Of a DNA stretch of 64,000 nucleotides, positions 1-11,971 are shown piece after piece. A program made the translations under genes and the position numbers. The notes under the pieces are model-generated. The model worked only from the letters and a program-made list of their open reading frames with translations. It was not told the DNA's origin and made no database searches. Positions within the stretch are counted from its first letter, which is position 1; each line of letters starts with the position of its first letter. Source of the DNA: Proteles cristata cristata (Eukaryota > Chordata > Mammalia > Carnivora > Hyaenidae); contig JAESUZ010003517.1 in NCBI GenBank assembly GCA_017311185.1, forward strand, positions 434,001 to 498,000. Reading direction: 5' to 3'.

Positions 1-96
1 TATTCTCCATACCCAGCCAAGACAACAAAAATGTCCCCGGACATCACCAAATGTCCCCTGGTGAGAGTAAAGTGACACCCTCCACTGAGAACTATG
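1..96 (-). mobile_element. MER5A-like hAT-Charlie MITE fragment
   Basis: The reverse complement reads AGTTCTCAGTGGAGGGTGTC, then an AGGGGACATTTGGTGATGTC block and ACATTTTTGTTGTC. This order matches the MER5A family as I remember it. The copy is cut by the window edge and is well diverged. Confidence 0.6.
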
Positions 97-849
97 GGAA
101 TAGAATAAAACACAAATATATACTCATATAAACATGGTTTAAGCTACTGCATCAAATTTGCATGGAAAGCCCTATATATTATCCATGTCCCACTGGAGAG
201 GCTCATCGGTGTGGGCTGAGCCTGCTGCTGTCCCTTAATGTCAAGTCCATATAAATTGGAGTGAAGACACCTCTTCTGAAAGGAAGTAAGCCTAAATATT
301 CTTCCTGCCCCTAGGGACTTTGAAACTGCATGGAAAATGAGAGTCATCTGTCTCAAAAATGTTTACATGTCAAGTTAATTGAATGGAGAAGGCTAAGGAC
401 AGGGCAATGCCCAATCGTCTTTTGGCTTCCATTGTAGCAAAGGCTTTCTTGAAACAACATCAGGATGTGTGTAGTGTTGGTGTCTTAAAGCCATGCTCTT
501 CTGTGTAAGTCATAGAAACGAGGGTCACAGCCAAGACGGCATCAGCTGTGGTCAGGGGGAAGGAGGGAGCCCGGGCGCCTGCAGGTAAACAAAAGGCAGC
601 CACATGCAGTTTAAGGCTGTCCTTGACTGTGGACTGACACCTGGGTTTGCCTCTCACTCATTGGGTGTCATTGGACAAGCTGCCTCCTCCCTCTGACAGG
701 GTCTGGGTCCTAAGGAGTCACACAGGCCCCTGCTCAGAAGGGTCCCAAGCTGACTCCACATCACTACTGCCATCTTGAAATTCTTAATCCTTTTTGAACA
801 AGGGCACTATATTTTCATTTTGTCCTGGGCCCCATAAATCATGGGGCCC
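97..849. other. Unassigned intergenic sequence
   Basis: No gene and no repeat I can name. Short open frames have no protein family resemblance. Confidence 0.6.
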
Positions 850-935
850 AGTCTTGCTTCCTGAACTCAATTTTCACATCTGTAAACCGGTGGTAACATC
901 GCCCTCCCTCCACAGGACCGCTGTGAGGATTACAG
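850..935 (+). mobile_element. MIR SINE fragment
   Basis: A 'CAATTTTCACATCTGTAAACC' style core and 'CCGCTGTGAGGATTACA' tail follow the MIR order (cTCAGTTTCCTCATCTGTAAAATGG then gTTGTGAGGATTAAA). Confidence 0.55.
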
Positions 936-2045
936 GCCTGCCCCGTGGCCAACAATTCTCAACCCTGCCGGTACCTGCCCGGCCATCCCAGAAGCTCGAA
1001 TAAACAGTGGCTGCAATCGCTTTCAGGAATCATCTCAGAAGGAAGTCTTTAACTGCAGTCCCGGGACCATGACTCGAAGTTTCCGGAACCTTTGAAATTC
1101 TCACTGTTTATTATTTTTGTTACTCCCATCTGTTTCCTGCAGCAATGAACTCTTTAAATGAAAAGGCCTGTGGACGTGTGTGGGGGATGGGGACCAGGGC
1201 CAGGCAGGGGGCAGTTGGGAGACTCCGCCCTTGGGGCTGCCTGGCTGAGGAGGACGGTCCCCAGGGGCAGGGGCGAGTTAGCAGAGCAAGGGAGGAAGGA
1301 AGAGAGGGCTCCTCTCTCACATTTGTACCCTGTTAAGCTTTCCAAGGAGGGACAGTCATGGTGCAGTTACAGCTGATCCTAAGAGATATGCATAAACCCA
1401 CAGCCCTTCGCATCCCTCCCTCAGCGTGTGATGAGCTGCTGCAACTAAAGAGCTTCTAAGAGCCGCGAGTTCACCTGCCTCACCTCAGCAGGTGCGTCTT
1501 GCCGGGGAGTCATGAGGGCGGCCCTCCGTCTCTTCCACTGCTGTTACCCCGACAGGTGTCCAGCCACCAACCCACCCCTACAGTTTACACGCGTCCTGCA
1601 TCCTGGGACATTGAAATGGTAACATCCACCTGGGATGATAGAAGGTGCCAGAACCCAAGGTCTCAGGACACTCACTGTGGGAGGTGCCCCTCTGGGCCAG
1701 GGCGCTGACTACCCCAAACCTTCCTGTCCACAGGAAGGACAACCCCTGGAGCTCCTGTGTCTATGGCATCGGGTGACCGGAAGAAGAGACCGCAGTGTAT
1801 AGAGGGAATGATGGAGCCCCACGGGGCATCCCCAGCTGAAGACCCAAGTGCTTCCTCTGTGGGGGACAGGGCAGTATCTAGAAGCTGAGTCCCCTCTCCT
1901 TTATTACAACCCCTCCACCTCCCTCCCTTCCCCAGGCCAGAAACCCTCTCTTCTCCAGGTCTAGAAGCTTCCCTCTTTGCCAACTCTTCTCCCACAGGCA
2001 GTCAGTCTCTCGCATGCCCAGGGGGCCTAAGCTTTGGGGTGTTTT
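936..2045. other. Unassigned intergenic sequence
   Basis: Mixed GC-rich sequence. Overlapping open frames occur on both strands at 1120-1376, but none resembles a known protein. No repeat assigned. Confidence 0.55.
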
Positions 2046-2238
2046 TGTTTTTGTTTTTGTTATACATTTTACTGTTGGATACTTTATCGGATGATGATAT
2101 AATCCTGTGTTTGGATTTTATAACTAGCCCCACTGGAGAATTCTATCAAATACCAAAACCAGATAAGGATACCATAAGAAAAGAAAACTATAGACCATTA
2201 CTTCTGATAAATATTGATGCAAGAATTCTTTTGGTGTT
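2046..2238 (+). mobile_element. L1 ORF2 remnant
   Basis: One frame reads IPKPDKDTIRKENYRPLLL followed by INIDARIL. This is the conserved reverse-transcriptase block of L1 ORF2 (IPKPGKD...ENFRPISLMNIDAKIL in typical copies). Only about 60 codons remain and the fragment ends at a poly-T run. Confidence 0.75.
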
Positions 2239-2456
2239 TTTTTTTTTTTTTACAAATAGTTTATTGTCAAGTTGGTTTCCACATAACACCCAGTGCTCAT
2301 CCCCACAAGTGCCCTCCTCCATGCCCATCCCCCCACCCCCATCCATCAGTCCTCAGTTTTTGTCAGCATTCAAGAGTCTCTCATGGTTTGCCTCTCTCCC
2401 TCTCCCCCACCATTTCCCCCCTTCTTCTCCCCCATGGTCCTCCCTTAAGTTGAAAC
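2239..2456 (-). mobile_element. Carnivore L1 3' end, antisense
   Basis: A poly-T run is followed by text matching the reverse complement of a carnivore L1 3' UTR, with blocks such as TATTGTCAAGTTGGTTTCC and CACCCAGTGCTCATCCC. The poly-T marks the L1 tail, so the element points left. It is 5'-truncated near 2456. Confidence 0.75.
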
Positions 2457-3549
2457 TCCAAAGCCAAAAGCTGACACTGTCTTCTTCAGAGTTTCTGCTG
2501 AGTCATCGTCCCCCTGAGGCGAGGAGCACAGGGCTCGCAGCAGGCGGAATGGAGAGGGGAGCTTGGTGGAAACATCAGGAGTAAAAAACACACCGCATTC
2601 TACCACCTGCTCTCACCTGCGGTTCTGTCAAGACTTATGAGGACGATTTTTGTGTATTTCTTTCAAAAGAAGTAGAGATATGCCTGTGGGCATGTGTCAC
2701 CATTGCAGAACCATCTCCTTGGTGACAAGGTGCTGGAGGAGGGGGTAATACTCCCTTGGTGCCCTAAGACATCCAGCTATCAAAGGCGGGTGCTGGGAAG
2801 AACCCCAGCCCAGCATTGCCTGGGTTGATTACCAGAGTCTCAGCTCTGAGACTAAGCAAGCCTTCTCAGCCTTGGGCTCCCGTCCTTCTCCCCCTGAGGG
2901 TGACCGTCCAAGGCCTCACTGTATCTGTGAGACCAGGGTGGGAGTCATGAGAGTCTGTGATGGAGACCTTGACAATTGAAAGGAGTTCTAATGCTCAACG
3001 AGGATCCTGCTGACAAGGTTAGATGTGCTTTGAACCTGACCTTCTTTTGAAGAGGAGCATCATTTACCCAATGAATCTTCATCACACCGTCAATTACCAT
3101 AAAAGTCATTTGGAAACATCCTCACCCACTTGGGGAAGCCTCCCAGACAGGTGATGAGGGGCACTCTTCTCTTCCCCCTTCAGAGAGTCCGACCAGCCAC
3201 AGTGTTCACCATGGTCTCCAGTCTTGGTGGGATTAACTGCGGTCAGCAGCCCTGGGACGGTCCTGGAAGAAGTTTACTCAGGGATAAATCTAGAAAGTAA
3301 CACACCACGTCCTAATTTGGAAGACATTTCCACTCATCGCTCTGCTAAATGGCACCTCTTTTAGTCATTCCATGCCAATTCAGCTCCTTCCCGTTAAGCA
3401 CATTTTCAAGTTCAGAGCTGGAAAGGGCCTTTGGAGGAGGTTTCAGAAGGAACTGGGTGCGGTGAGATGGAGCTTGGAGTCACCCTCACAGAACCCCCAG
3501 GGACCCTTGTCAAACACTGGTTCTGGGTCTAAGACCAAATCACAGAATT
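2457..3549. other. Unassigned intergenic sequence
   Basis: Mostly unique. An AT-richer part at 3040-3130 (CAATTACCATAAAAGTCATTTGG region) could be conserved non-coding DNA, but that cannot be judged from one genome. Confidence 0.5.
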
Positions 3550-3564
3550 TCTCCCAAAGTTCTT

Positions 3565-3782
3565 TTTTTTTTCTTTAATATTTTTATTTTATTTCTAGGA
3601 GAGAGAGAGAGAGAGACAGCGTGAGCAGGGGAGGGTCAGAGAGAGAGGAGCTCTGAAACAGGCTCCAGGCTCTGAACTGGCAGTCAGCACAGAGCCCGAT
3701 GTAGGGCTCGAACCCACGAACCGCGAGATCATGACCTAAGTGAAAGTCAGACACTTAACCGACTAAGCCACCCAGGCGCCCC
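3565..3782 (-). mobile_element. Felid CanSINE, full length (AAATAAAACATT subtype)
   Basis: The SINE is reversed, with poly-T at left and the tRNA-like head (CCACCCAGGCGCCCC) at right. It is flanked by a perfect 15-bp target duplication, TCTCCCAAAGTTCTT, at 3550-3564 and 3783-3797. The intact duplication and low divergence suggest a fairly recent insertion. Confidence 0.93.
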
Positions 3783-3920
3783 TCTCCCAAAGTTCTTAAT
3801 GCTTCTAGCGCTCCTGCCGAGTTCCTGCGTGGTGCTGGCTGAGATCCCACCACAAAGCCATCCGCTGACCCTGGGTGCGTTTCAGAGTCTATGTCCTTAG
3901 CCATAAAATAGGAATGATCA

Positions 3921-4144
3921 GGGGCGCCTGGGTGGCTCAGCTGGTTAAGTGTCTGACTTCGGCTCAGGTCATGATCACATGGTTCATGGGTTCGAGCCCT
4001 GTGTCGGGCTCTGTGCTGACAGCTCAGAGCCTGGAGCCTCCTTTGGATTCTGTGTCTCCCCCTCTCTGACCCTCCCCCGCTCATGCTCTCTTTCTCTCTC
4101 TCCCTCTTTCTCTCTCTCTCTCTCAGAAATAAATAAAACATTTA
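3921..4144 (+). mobile_element. Felid CanSINE, full length
   Basis: The head GGGGCGCCTGGGTGGCTCAG, the A/B box region, a CT-rich run and AAATAAATAAAACATTT tail are present. A perfect 16-bp target duplication, AAAATAGGAATGATCA, sits at 3905-3920 and 4145-4160. The overlapping open frames here are SINE-derived. Confidence 0.94.
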
Positions 4145-4194
4145 AAAATAGGAATGATCATATTCATCCTTCCTCATCATACAGTGAGCCCCTC

Positions 4195-4441
4195 CTATCA
4201 GATCAACGGCTATCTGGGGATAAGGACCATATTCTGTTTATTTCCCACAGGGCCTAGAACATGTACAAATACAACAATAATAATGCAGCATCCTTTCCTG
4301 AGAACCTACCAGGTCCTAGCCAGGACTCTGCTAATCACTGGTCAAACAGTCTCTCATCCCGTCCTTACAACGAGCTTCAGTTTGCTATGGTTATTATCCC
4401 CATTTTACAAACAAGGAAACTGAGGTTGGGAGAGAGGAAGT
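4195..4441. mobile_element. L2 3' end followed by MIR (reverse)
   Basis: 4195-4260 resembles the L2 3' end ('...TATTTCCCACAGGGCCTAGAAC'). 4268-4441 resembles reverse-complement MIR with CCTACCAGGTCCTAGCC, then TTATCCCCATTTTACAAACA and GGAAACTGAGG. Confidence 0.6.
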
Positions 4442-4624
4442 TTAGCCTACTCGATTTTTCACACTTGAATCCTAGCTCTTTTGCTTTTTCTTCTCTCCCC
4501 TCCCTCACCCCTCTCTCCCCAGAGAAATATAACCCAGTATGTGAAAAGAGGTTCCTTAAACACAAACTCAGGCTGTGCCTAGAGCTTCTGCAGCCTCGTC
4601 ACCTCCCCCGGGATCACCGGCCAT

Positions 4625-5190
4625 TTATGTACTCAGGAAACAATTACTGCAAGTCTCCTCTGCACAGGCTGGGGATCAAATAATAAGCAAAAACAAGCAC
4701 CAGCCCTGAGGAGCTTACCATGCGGGAATACAGTCAACCCTGCCGGACACCTCTGTCAACACAAGGTGCTCTTGACCTTGCTCGCCCCTAGCCTCTTCCC
4801 AGATTTCAACTCACGCATTCCCCAACATTCAGGGTTTATTGAACTAAGATTGAATTAGGCTGCAAGTAACATGAAACCCAAATAGCAATGGCTGCTTTCA
4901 ACTATCAGGAGACAGTTTTCTTACATGACAATGCCCAGTAGGAAACTGAAAGATGTCAGAACAGGGAGAGGTCTTGGATGGCCCTGCTGGCGTTGGCCAC
5001 ATGGATGTGAGATGGCTCCAGCCATTAAATCTATATTCTAAACAAGAGGAAAGTGGGAAGGTCACAGCAAAAGGTCTCCTCTTAGCCGGGTCAGCCTTTC
5101 TCTTGCGAGGCTATACTGTAAGATCTGACATTTTCCTAGCAGTCACCATGCGTACCCCTTCCACAACCCCTTGACAGCCATCACCCAGTC
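4625..5190 (+). mobile_element. Old interspersed repeats, class not assigned
   Basis: 4625-4735 has the 'CTGGGGATCAAATAATAAGC...CCCTGAGGAGCTTACCATG' pattern of a common old mammalian repeat. 4860-5190 starts 'GGCTGCAAGTAACATGAAACCC', a motif also seen at 37110 and 39900. I cannot name the families with confidence. Confidence 0.4.
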
Positions 5191-5259
5191 ACTACAGAAT
5201 CTCCTTTTACAAACACCTTCCTGTGGCCCCAGGAGCTTGGTCAGATTGACACACAGAGC

Positions 5260-5600
5260 AGACTAGACATGCCAGAGTTCACGGTACCTAGTGGTAGCCT
5301 CAACCAATGACAGGCAGCCCTTGGGGACAAATAGCCAAGCTTTCTTATCTTGGGTTGAGAAAACCTGGAATCTATCCTAGAGTGACTCTCAGAAGTTTCC
5401 AGTGGGATGGGGCCTCAGTTGTCCCCAGAAATAACTTGATTCCTCATTTTCGCTGCATTTGGCTTTTTCTCTTCTTTGTCTCATTTCTCCACTTCCGTAC
5501 CAAACCTTCCTGGAATCCCCTTCCAAATAAACTGGCTCCTAGACCTCGGCCTCAAAGCGTGTTCTTCTGGGAACCCAGCCTAAAACAGCCTGGTTGGGGA
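5260..5600 (+). mobile_element. Possible old LTR fragment
   Basis: The pattern 'CTTCCGTACC...CCAAATAAACTGGCTCC...GGGAACCCAGCCTAAAACAG' looks like the end of an old LTR with its AATAAA signal (5527-5532). The match is by eye only. Confidence 0.35.
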
Positions 5601-6164
5601 GACTGCATCACGTGACTACCCTGGCTGCCAGGGTCTGGAGACTGTCATCCTTCAGTCGGAAACATGACCCTTGCCATCAACACCCAGATTCTGCTGCAAG
5701 GAGCCGGGGAAGAGGTCCTGGGTGAGCATCTAACAGTCTCTACCACACCTAAGTCTGGTCGTCTCCAGATTAGGTCTAGAGTTTCTCATGTTTGCCCCAA
5801 GTCACGCCAAGCAACATGCGGGGCACAAGATATCTCTGCCCTAGGGGAGCATACAGTCTCCAGGGAGAGGCAGACAGACTGAGAGCAGCTACAATGCTGT
5901 GCTGGAAAGCCCTCGTTGCATGCATGGCTCTATCCTACGAGATTTACATGCACAACACTTACTATTTCTATTACCAGTGCTCGTGTCTGAGAGTATCCAA
6001 CCGTATGCTATACTTCTCCCTCCCGCTGCGATGCATGTTCCCGCCCCCTCGAGTGTGTTCCAGCTGTTCTGCCCACCTGGCAGCCCTTCTCTGGGCCTCT
6101 CTCTGTCTTCAGGCCATTCCCTCTGCCCCACCTGGGAGCGCCTCCCCTCCAGCTAGGTCTCCTT

Positions 6165-6330
6165 TGGCTCAGTGGGTCTCCACCTTGGCTGCATATTAGA
6201 ATCACTGGAGAGATTTTTCCGTCCTGCAAAGGGATGGAGGGCATCAGCGCTGAGCTGAGGGGGAACCAGGCATCCGTATTTCCTCCAGCTCCCCCAGACC
6301 ATTCTGACCAGCAGGCAGCACGGGCACCAG
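6165..6330 (+). mobile_element. hAT-type MITE (MER20-like order)
   Basis: It reads CAGTGGGTCTCCACCTTGGC then TGCATATTAGAATCACTGGAG and 'CCAGGCATCCGTATTTCCTCC'. This is the usual plan of hAT-Charlie non-autonomous elements. The exact family is uncertain. Confidence 0.55.
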
Positions 6331-8044
6331 CACCCCAGCCTCTCCCTGCTACAAAGGCCTTCCCTTTGACCCAGATGTCCTGTGCGACTTTCGTCGTTTG
6401 ATGGCTGGCTCGCCTGTATCCGTAGTATCCCTCACAGCTTCCGGCCAGCGCTACCCCTCCTTTCCACGCTCGGTCAGGATGTGTTCACCAGGAGGCCGGT
6501 GGACACACGGTGGGTCATTTATCTCCATCTCTCTTCCTTTCCCCATGGCTCTTCCCGCTCAGTGGTGGCCGTCACACAGGCCCCCTCGGAGCTGACCTCT
6601 GCCTTGTCCACATGTGGCTCTCGGTGGGGACTCCTCAAAGCACATTCAAAGGGCCTGCCCTCCCCCCACGCAGCCTGCCCTTACCATGGGCAGGGTCACA
6701 GGGCCTCGTGTGCCGGCGTGTGCACTGCCAGCCTGCACCCCGGTCACTGCCGGCCCCTCCCACGCCCCCCCTGCCTCCCTCACCGTGGCTCCATTCTCAG
6801 GAAGACCTCGGGGACCAGAAACATGCAGGCTCTTGTAGAAAATAGTCTCCGAAGTGGCCGGGGACACAGCTCCCCCTCTCCCTCCGGGGACACAGAGGCC
6901 CTTCGTAACATGTAACTTTGCCCGACTGCCACCAAAGGGGAGAGCTCACGTCCCTCTTCTCAGGCAGACTGTCGTTGCTGCTGTTACCAGGAAAATAGGG
7001 GGGAAGCATCTCTGAGGCTGGGTCACCAAGGCAACTCGGCCTCCTTCTGCTTCCCCCTCATGGGACGTGCCTTCTGCGGACCAGTCACGGTACAGAGGCA
7101 CAGGGCGCATGGAGGGACAATATGCGGGCCTTCTGCGCGGTAGCCCTCGCACAGGCCTCAGCCAACAGTCAGATGGACTTCGGACGTGCCGGTGACACTC
7201 CCAGGTGGCCCCAGCCACCTGCCATCTGACTGGGTGTCAGGAGAGCCGAAGGAGAGCCGCTGCACTGGCCCAGCCGGCCGTGAACCTGACAGGTAGCAGT
7301 AACGGATGATGATCGTGATGCCCACCCACAGTTTCCATACTGTCTTTCACCGCACGGGGAACGGACGCCCTACTCCTGAAAATGGGCTCCAGGCCTTCGG
7401 GGCAGGGAATTCAGGGGTCCCCAGAGGCTGCTGGAGAAGCGGGACTGTGAGCTCTGGGCGGGCCCGACCCCTTGGCTAGGAGGGCACAGCCCGCTGAGGT
7501 GTGGCGCCCACCGGGGCCCTGATGGTCTGGTTCCTGGGGAGGTACTGCCCCCAGGCATTCACCCCAAAAGTGGCTCGGGGGTGATGGCCCAGCTTGGGGG
7601 TCTTTGAGCTGAAGTCTTCCTCTTGCCTTCCGTGTGGAGGGAGCCGAGTGCAGGAGTGAAGGTGCAGGGCTTTGGAGCGACAGCAGAGTTACCGCCCGGA
7701 GCCGTGTTTCACTTGGCTCCCGTTGTGGTTTCTATTTTATTTATTTATTTTTTAAAGGAATGTGTTGCCAACATTTAAAAACTGGAAAACTTCAAATAAA
7801 AACCTGTAGATACATAAATATGTATGTTCCCCCTGATTATAGAAACAGACATGCCAAGATTTTTCTCTTGAAAACCAAACAAGCCGGGCCCACTGGGTGC
7901 ACCTTTCCTAGGGGCAGCAAATGAGACAAGGGGTGTCCCCTCGGGGGCGCCCCAGTCCCTGCCACTCCCTATTGCCTTCCCTCAGGGCTTTAAACCACCC
8001 TGGAGGTGTTTGCCTTTAGAATTCTCAAGGCTCCGCGGCTAGGC
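6331..8044. other. Unassigned intergenic sequence
   Basis: GC-rich from 6400 to 7700. Overlapping open frames (for example 177 codons at 6382-6915) show no family resemblance and overlap each other in several frames. An A/T-rich patch at 7735-7860 contains TATTTATTTATTTTTTAAAGG. No element named. Confidence 0.5.
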
Positions 8045-8260
8045 TGGCCACCCGTCACTTAGTGGCTGCGGGAGCCAGGACGAACTCCTTACTTTCCGCT
8101 ACGTCTCCTTTCTAGCCTGTAAAACGCTGATACACCTGCCTCGGAGAACTGGGGGGAGAGCTAAACAGAAATGCGTGGGAGAGGCTCATCCCAGCATCTG
8201 GCGCCTGGTAAGTCCTTTATAAATAATTGCTATTGCTACCAGCATTGTTATTTTTGTTAT
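8045..8260 (+). mobile_element. MIR
   Basis: '...CCTTTCTAGCCTGTAAAACGC...TGGCGCCTGGTAAGTCC...' follows MIR order through to its TATTGTTAT tail. Confidence 0.5.
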
Positions 8261-8774
8261 CTGAGGTCTCGGGCCTAATTCCTCACCCACCACCTCCCGT
8301 AGCTCCCGCTCGGCCCACACAAGCTGTGCCCAACACCCCGCTCTGAAAATCCATCCCCCGGGCCCAGGAGAACCACCGGGATGGGAAACAGCCCTGAGCC
8401 ACAGCTTTGCCGGCGAGGGTAAATATTAGTGTTGGCCCAGCCTGGGGGCTCTGGATGCTGAAGAGCCGTGGGCCGGAGCCCCACACAGCTCGTCTGCCAG
8501 GAGCCGCTGGGCAGAAGGACCACCCCAGCCTGGCCCTCCATGCCTCTAGGCTGCTTACGGGAGGTTGGGGCCCGAGAGAACCCCACCTGTGCCGCACAAC
8601 CAGGACGGCTCAATTCCCACCAGGCCTGGGGTCTCGGACTCTGGCAGAACACGAGCTGAGGCTGAGGTCCAGCGTTCTAGCTGGTCCAGGGTTCTCCCCT
8701 ATCCACAGCAGGACTTGAGCAAACTTCCCGGGTACCCAGACATCTAGGGGGAGGGAATTACAGGCGTGGTGGCC

Positions 8775-8925
8775 TTTGGGCTGGCCCGGGTTTGCATCCC
8801 AGCTCTGCCACTTAGAAGCCGTGTGATCTTGGTCAGAAGATCCCTTGGTCATAAGCCTCAGTTTGCTTATCTGTAAAATGGTGATGACAGTATCTACCTC
8901 CTCGGATGAAACGTGACACTCCCCC
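8775..8925 (+). mobile_element. MIR
   Basis: CCCAGCTCTGCCACTTAGAAGC, GTGTGATCTTGGTCA, CCTCAGTTTGCTTATCTG and TAAAATGGTGATGACAG lie in the canonical MIR order. Confidence 0.8.
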
Positions 8926-10959
8926 TTCCCCACGCGTGACCCCGACGTGAGCGCTGTCGTACCGGTCGAGCAGGGCCTTGCGCCCGCACATCCGGAGTCC
9001 CTGACCAGCCTGTGGACAGTTAGCCGCGTGCCACACTACCCATTCCCCCGTCACCGCGGCCATGCCACATGTACACAGCGGAATACTATGCAGCCGTGTA
9101 CAGTGGAATGAGGCCCGCCTCCATCACCTTATAGGGAAGATGGAACAGCTCCCTCTGGATGGGCTAATGGGCATCCAGGGATGGTTGATGAGCCCGGTTT
9201 TCTCGGCTCCCTTCTCCCTATGGGTGGACAGGCAATACAGGCTAATACCCCTACTCCCAGCCGGGCATGAGGACTCGGGCATCCCCGACCCCCTGTATGA
9301 AGCTGTTCCCCTCCTACAACAGCATCCCCTACAAATAGCCACGGACACGGTACATTTCTGCTGGGGGAAAACTCCTTCTCAACTCAATTCACTGCCAAGC
9401 CAGGCGAGCGCTCCAACTCGACAGAATTATCGGCACTGAGCGAACAGTGACAGATGAACTGAGAGGCGAGTGGGGACAGCAAGCAGACAGATGTATTTCC
9501 CAGCTCCGAGATTCCATCCGGGCATCCCCCCAACAAAAGGCGGATTTCTCCGCGGAGGTGTGCACAGGCCCTTGTGTCGGAGTCAGTTTTCTTCCCCTCG
9601 GCCTTAGGCCAGCGGCAGGGGAAGGGGCTGGAGCCCCTGCGGCGAGCTCCTTGCCCTGAGCATCTTCCTACCCAGGGAAGCTTTCCTGCCATCCTGTCCA
9701 AGAAGCCACTGGAGGACCAGGAAAAAAAGTCTGAAAAATGTGGCTCTTTGGTGAAATGAGATTGGCTGTCTGGAGGGTGAATGGAAAACAGTCAACTTCA
9801 ATCCAAGGGGAAATTCTTCTTTTCCCGGGCATTGTGTCTTATGAGTTTTCCCGGCCAGCCTTGCCCCCCACCCCCCAGCCCTCTATGGATTTGAACTGTT
9901 TGTGCAGGGGGGGCGGGGGGGGCAGGTCCCGCCGAGAAAAGGCTCCCAAGATGATAAAACTGTAAGGCTCTCAAGGCAGTGGTCTGTGGCTCTGTGGCTG
10001 AAGACGGGCCAGGTGGTGCCCACACACGGGTTGCCGTGGGGGCCGGTGACCCCTGAAACTGTCCTTCTGAGTAGAGGGGAGGTCCCACACCAGTGGTTCC
10101 AGCACCACCACCCCCATCCCGGGCACCCTGAGAAAGCCGCTAAGTGACTTCACAGCTCAATGCCTAGACAGCCCCATCCATCACCAGGGACAGGGAGTCC
10201 CTCCCTTACAAAGCAGGAGTTGCTCGAAATATTGTTCTCGTGTCTTGTACGGAGTCTTTCCAGAGACACCTCGAAGGAGGACGCCAGGTTAAAGGGCATT
10301 GCATTAAGCATTTTGATAGATACTAAAAGCTCTCCCAGTTTTCACCCGTGTCAGGCAGTTTTTACCGCGTCACAACCTTGAAATCTCAGCTGCATGAAGC
10401 AACAAGCACCTAGTCTCTGGCTTACTTGCCGGCGGTGTAGCCGGGCTGGGGCTGAGCTGGGCTGGGCACGTGTCCTCCGCCCTCCCGGGCCCAGCAGCTC
10501 CCCCGTGGAGTGGGATTCTCCAGCGAAGCTCAGAACTGGCGGCCATCACTCCTGCCCCCATATGTCATTGGCAAAGCGAGTCCTGCGGTCACTCCTGATG
10601 ATGGGCGGAGGCTCGTGCCCCCCACGAAGGCTGGAGGAGGGGAGGAGGGAATCCTCGCTGAGCTGTAAGCCTGTCTACCCCTCTCTGCACGGTGGGGGTG
10701 GCCGGGTAGGGGCCAGAACGCCCACGGTAACAGAGTTGGTGCTCTTGGAACCCACAGACAAAGCCCGAATAGCCATCAACAAGGGACCAATGACGTGAAC
10801 CACACCACACGTAGCCGGTGGGATACTTGAGGGCCTGAACAAGGAACGGGGCCCATCTCCATCAACAGACATGGAAAGGTCCCCACATCACAGAACAAGT
10901 GATCAGGTACCATATGATTCCTCTGGGGCGGCGGGGGGCGCAGAAGAGCATCCCACTGG
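8926..10959. other. Unassigned intergenic sequence with faint L1 traces
   Basis: 9066-9135 (plus frame 'MYTAEYYAAVYSGMRPA') faintly recalls an L1-type 3' block. 10215-10380 resembles an antisense old L1 3' portion ('GGTTAAAGGGCATTGC...TTTTGATAGATAC'). A G-rich run (GGGGGGGCGGGGGGGGCAGG) lies near 9906-9925. The rest is unassigned. Confidence 0.35.
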
Positions 10960-11010
10960 TGTGTGTGTATGTGTGTGTGTGTGTGTGTGTGTGCACACAC
11001 ACACGTGTGC
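10957..11010. repeat. (GT)n followed by (CA)n, palindromic
   Basis: A GT run passes directly into a CA run at 10993/10994, which gives a 22-bp perfect palindrome at 10983-11004. Confidence 0.95.
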
Positions 11011-11694
11011 AGAAGGAAGACTGGGAGGAAGGCCAGAGTCAATGTTACCAATGAGGAAGAACTTCTGAATTATTTTAATCTTTTATAAAGGGAATTATGG
11101 TTATATATTATATGTGAAGTTCTTTTTTTTTTTTTTTTTTAACTAGAAGAGCAGAAGAAAAAGTTTAAAATACCTCTGTGAGGGGCTGGAGATCTTCCTA
11201 GATGCAAGGTTCTAGGGACTCAGGAATGTTTGAATCCTGCCAAACCAGAGTCACCCCCTTTCTCCTGGGTCATACACACTCCTGTCCCACAAAGTCCCTT
11301 TGGGAGACAGACTCACGTGAGCCATCAGGGAAGGAAACAAAAAGTGGCCCTTTTATTATGAACTGGGCTTAGTGCCCAGGCAGGCAAAGGCCTTGGATCG
11401 TAAATGAAGCATGAGGTGTATCCCCACGACCCACGTGGGCGACTGCAGCCTGCTGAGCCCTGGCCTCATGTCCTGCTGTCTGCTGGTCCCGAGGGGATCA
11501 GAGTTTCAGAGATGCCCCAGAGGAGTGGCAAAGAGCCGAGTGTGTCACACAGGCCCTGAGGAGATGGGCTGAGCGTTCAGTGGCTCTCCAGCCCTGGAGA
11601 GGAGGAAGCCACACCCAGGTGAGAGAGCCTGCCCACAAGGAAACCCCGTTCCCCACTGGCATTCCCCACCCCCACCCCGCCCTGCCAACCATTT
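11011..11694. other. Unassigned intergenic sequence
   Basis: A poly-T run of about 18 at 11123-11141 may be an old retroposon tail in reverse. No body was recognised. No gene seen. Confidence 0.5.
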
Positions 11695-11885
11695 TTTTTA
11701 AGTTTATTTATTTTGAGAGAGGGAGAGAGCTGTGGAGGGATAGAGAGAGAGAGAGAATCCCAAGCAGGCTCCATACTGCCAGGGCGGAGCCCAAGGCGGG
11801 GCTCCAACTCATGAACATCTGAGATCATGGCCTGAGCCGAAATCCAGAGTGGGACACTTAACCGACTGAGCCACCCAGGCACCCC
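11695..11885 (-). mobile_element. CanSINE, reversed
   Basis: The order TTTAAGTTTATTTATTTTGAG, GA-rich run, then 'ACCGACTGAGCCACCCAGGCACCCC' is a reversed CanSINE. No clean target duplication is visible, so it is probably older than the copies with perfect flanks. Confidence 0.88.
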
Positions 11886-11971
11886 GGCATTCCCACCTTT
11901 TGGAGAGAGATGAGAAAGAGGGGAGGGAGTGTTGTCTCTGTGATCACCACAGCTTCTTCCAAACCTCTAGA

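Noticed and set aside
3921..3995. tRNA gene at SINE heads
   Set aside because: The A and B box-like parts belong to tRNA-derived SINEs and do not fold as a complete tRNA.
3755..4257. Open frames of 102-128 codons around 4 kb
   Set aside because: They are translations across two CanSINE copies.
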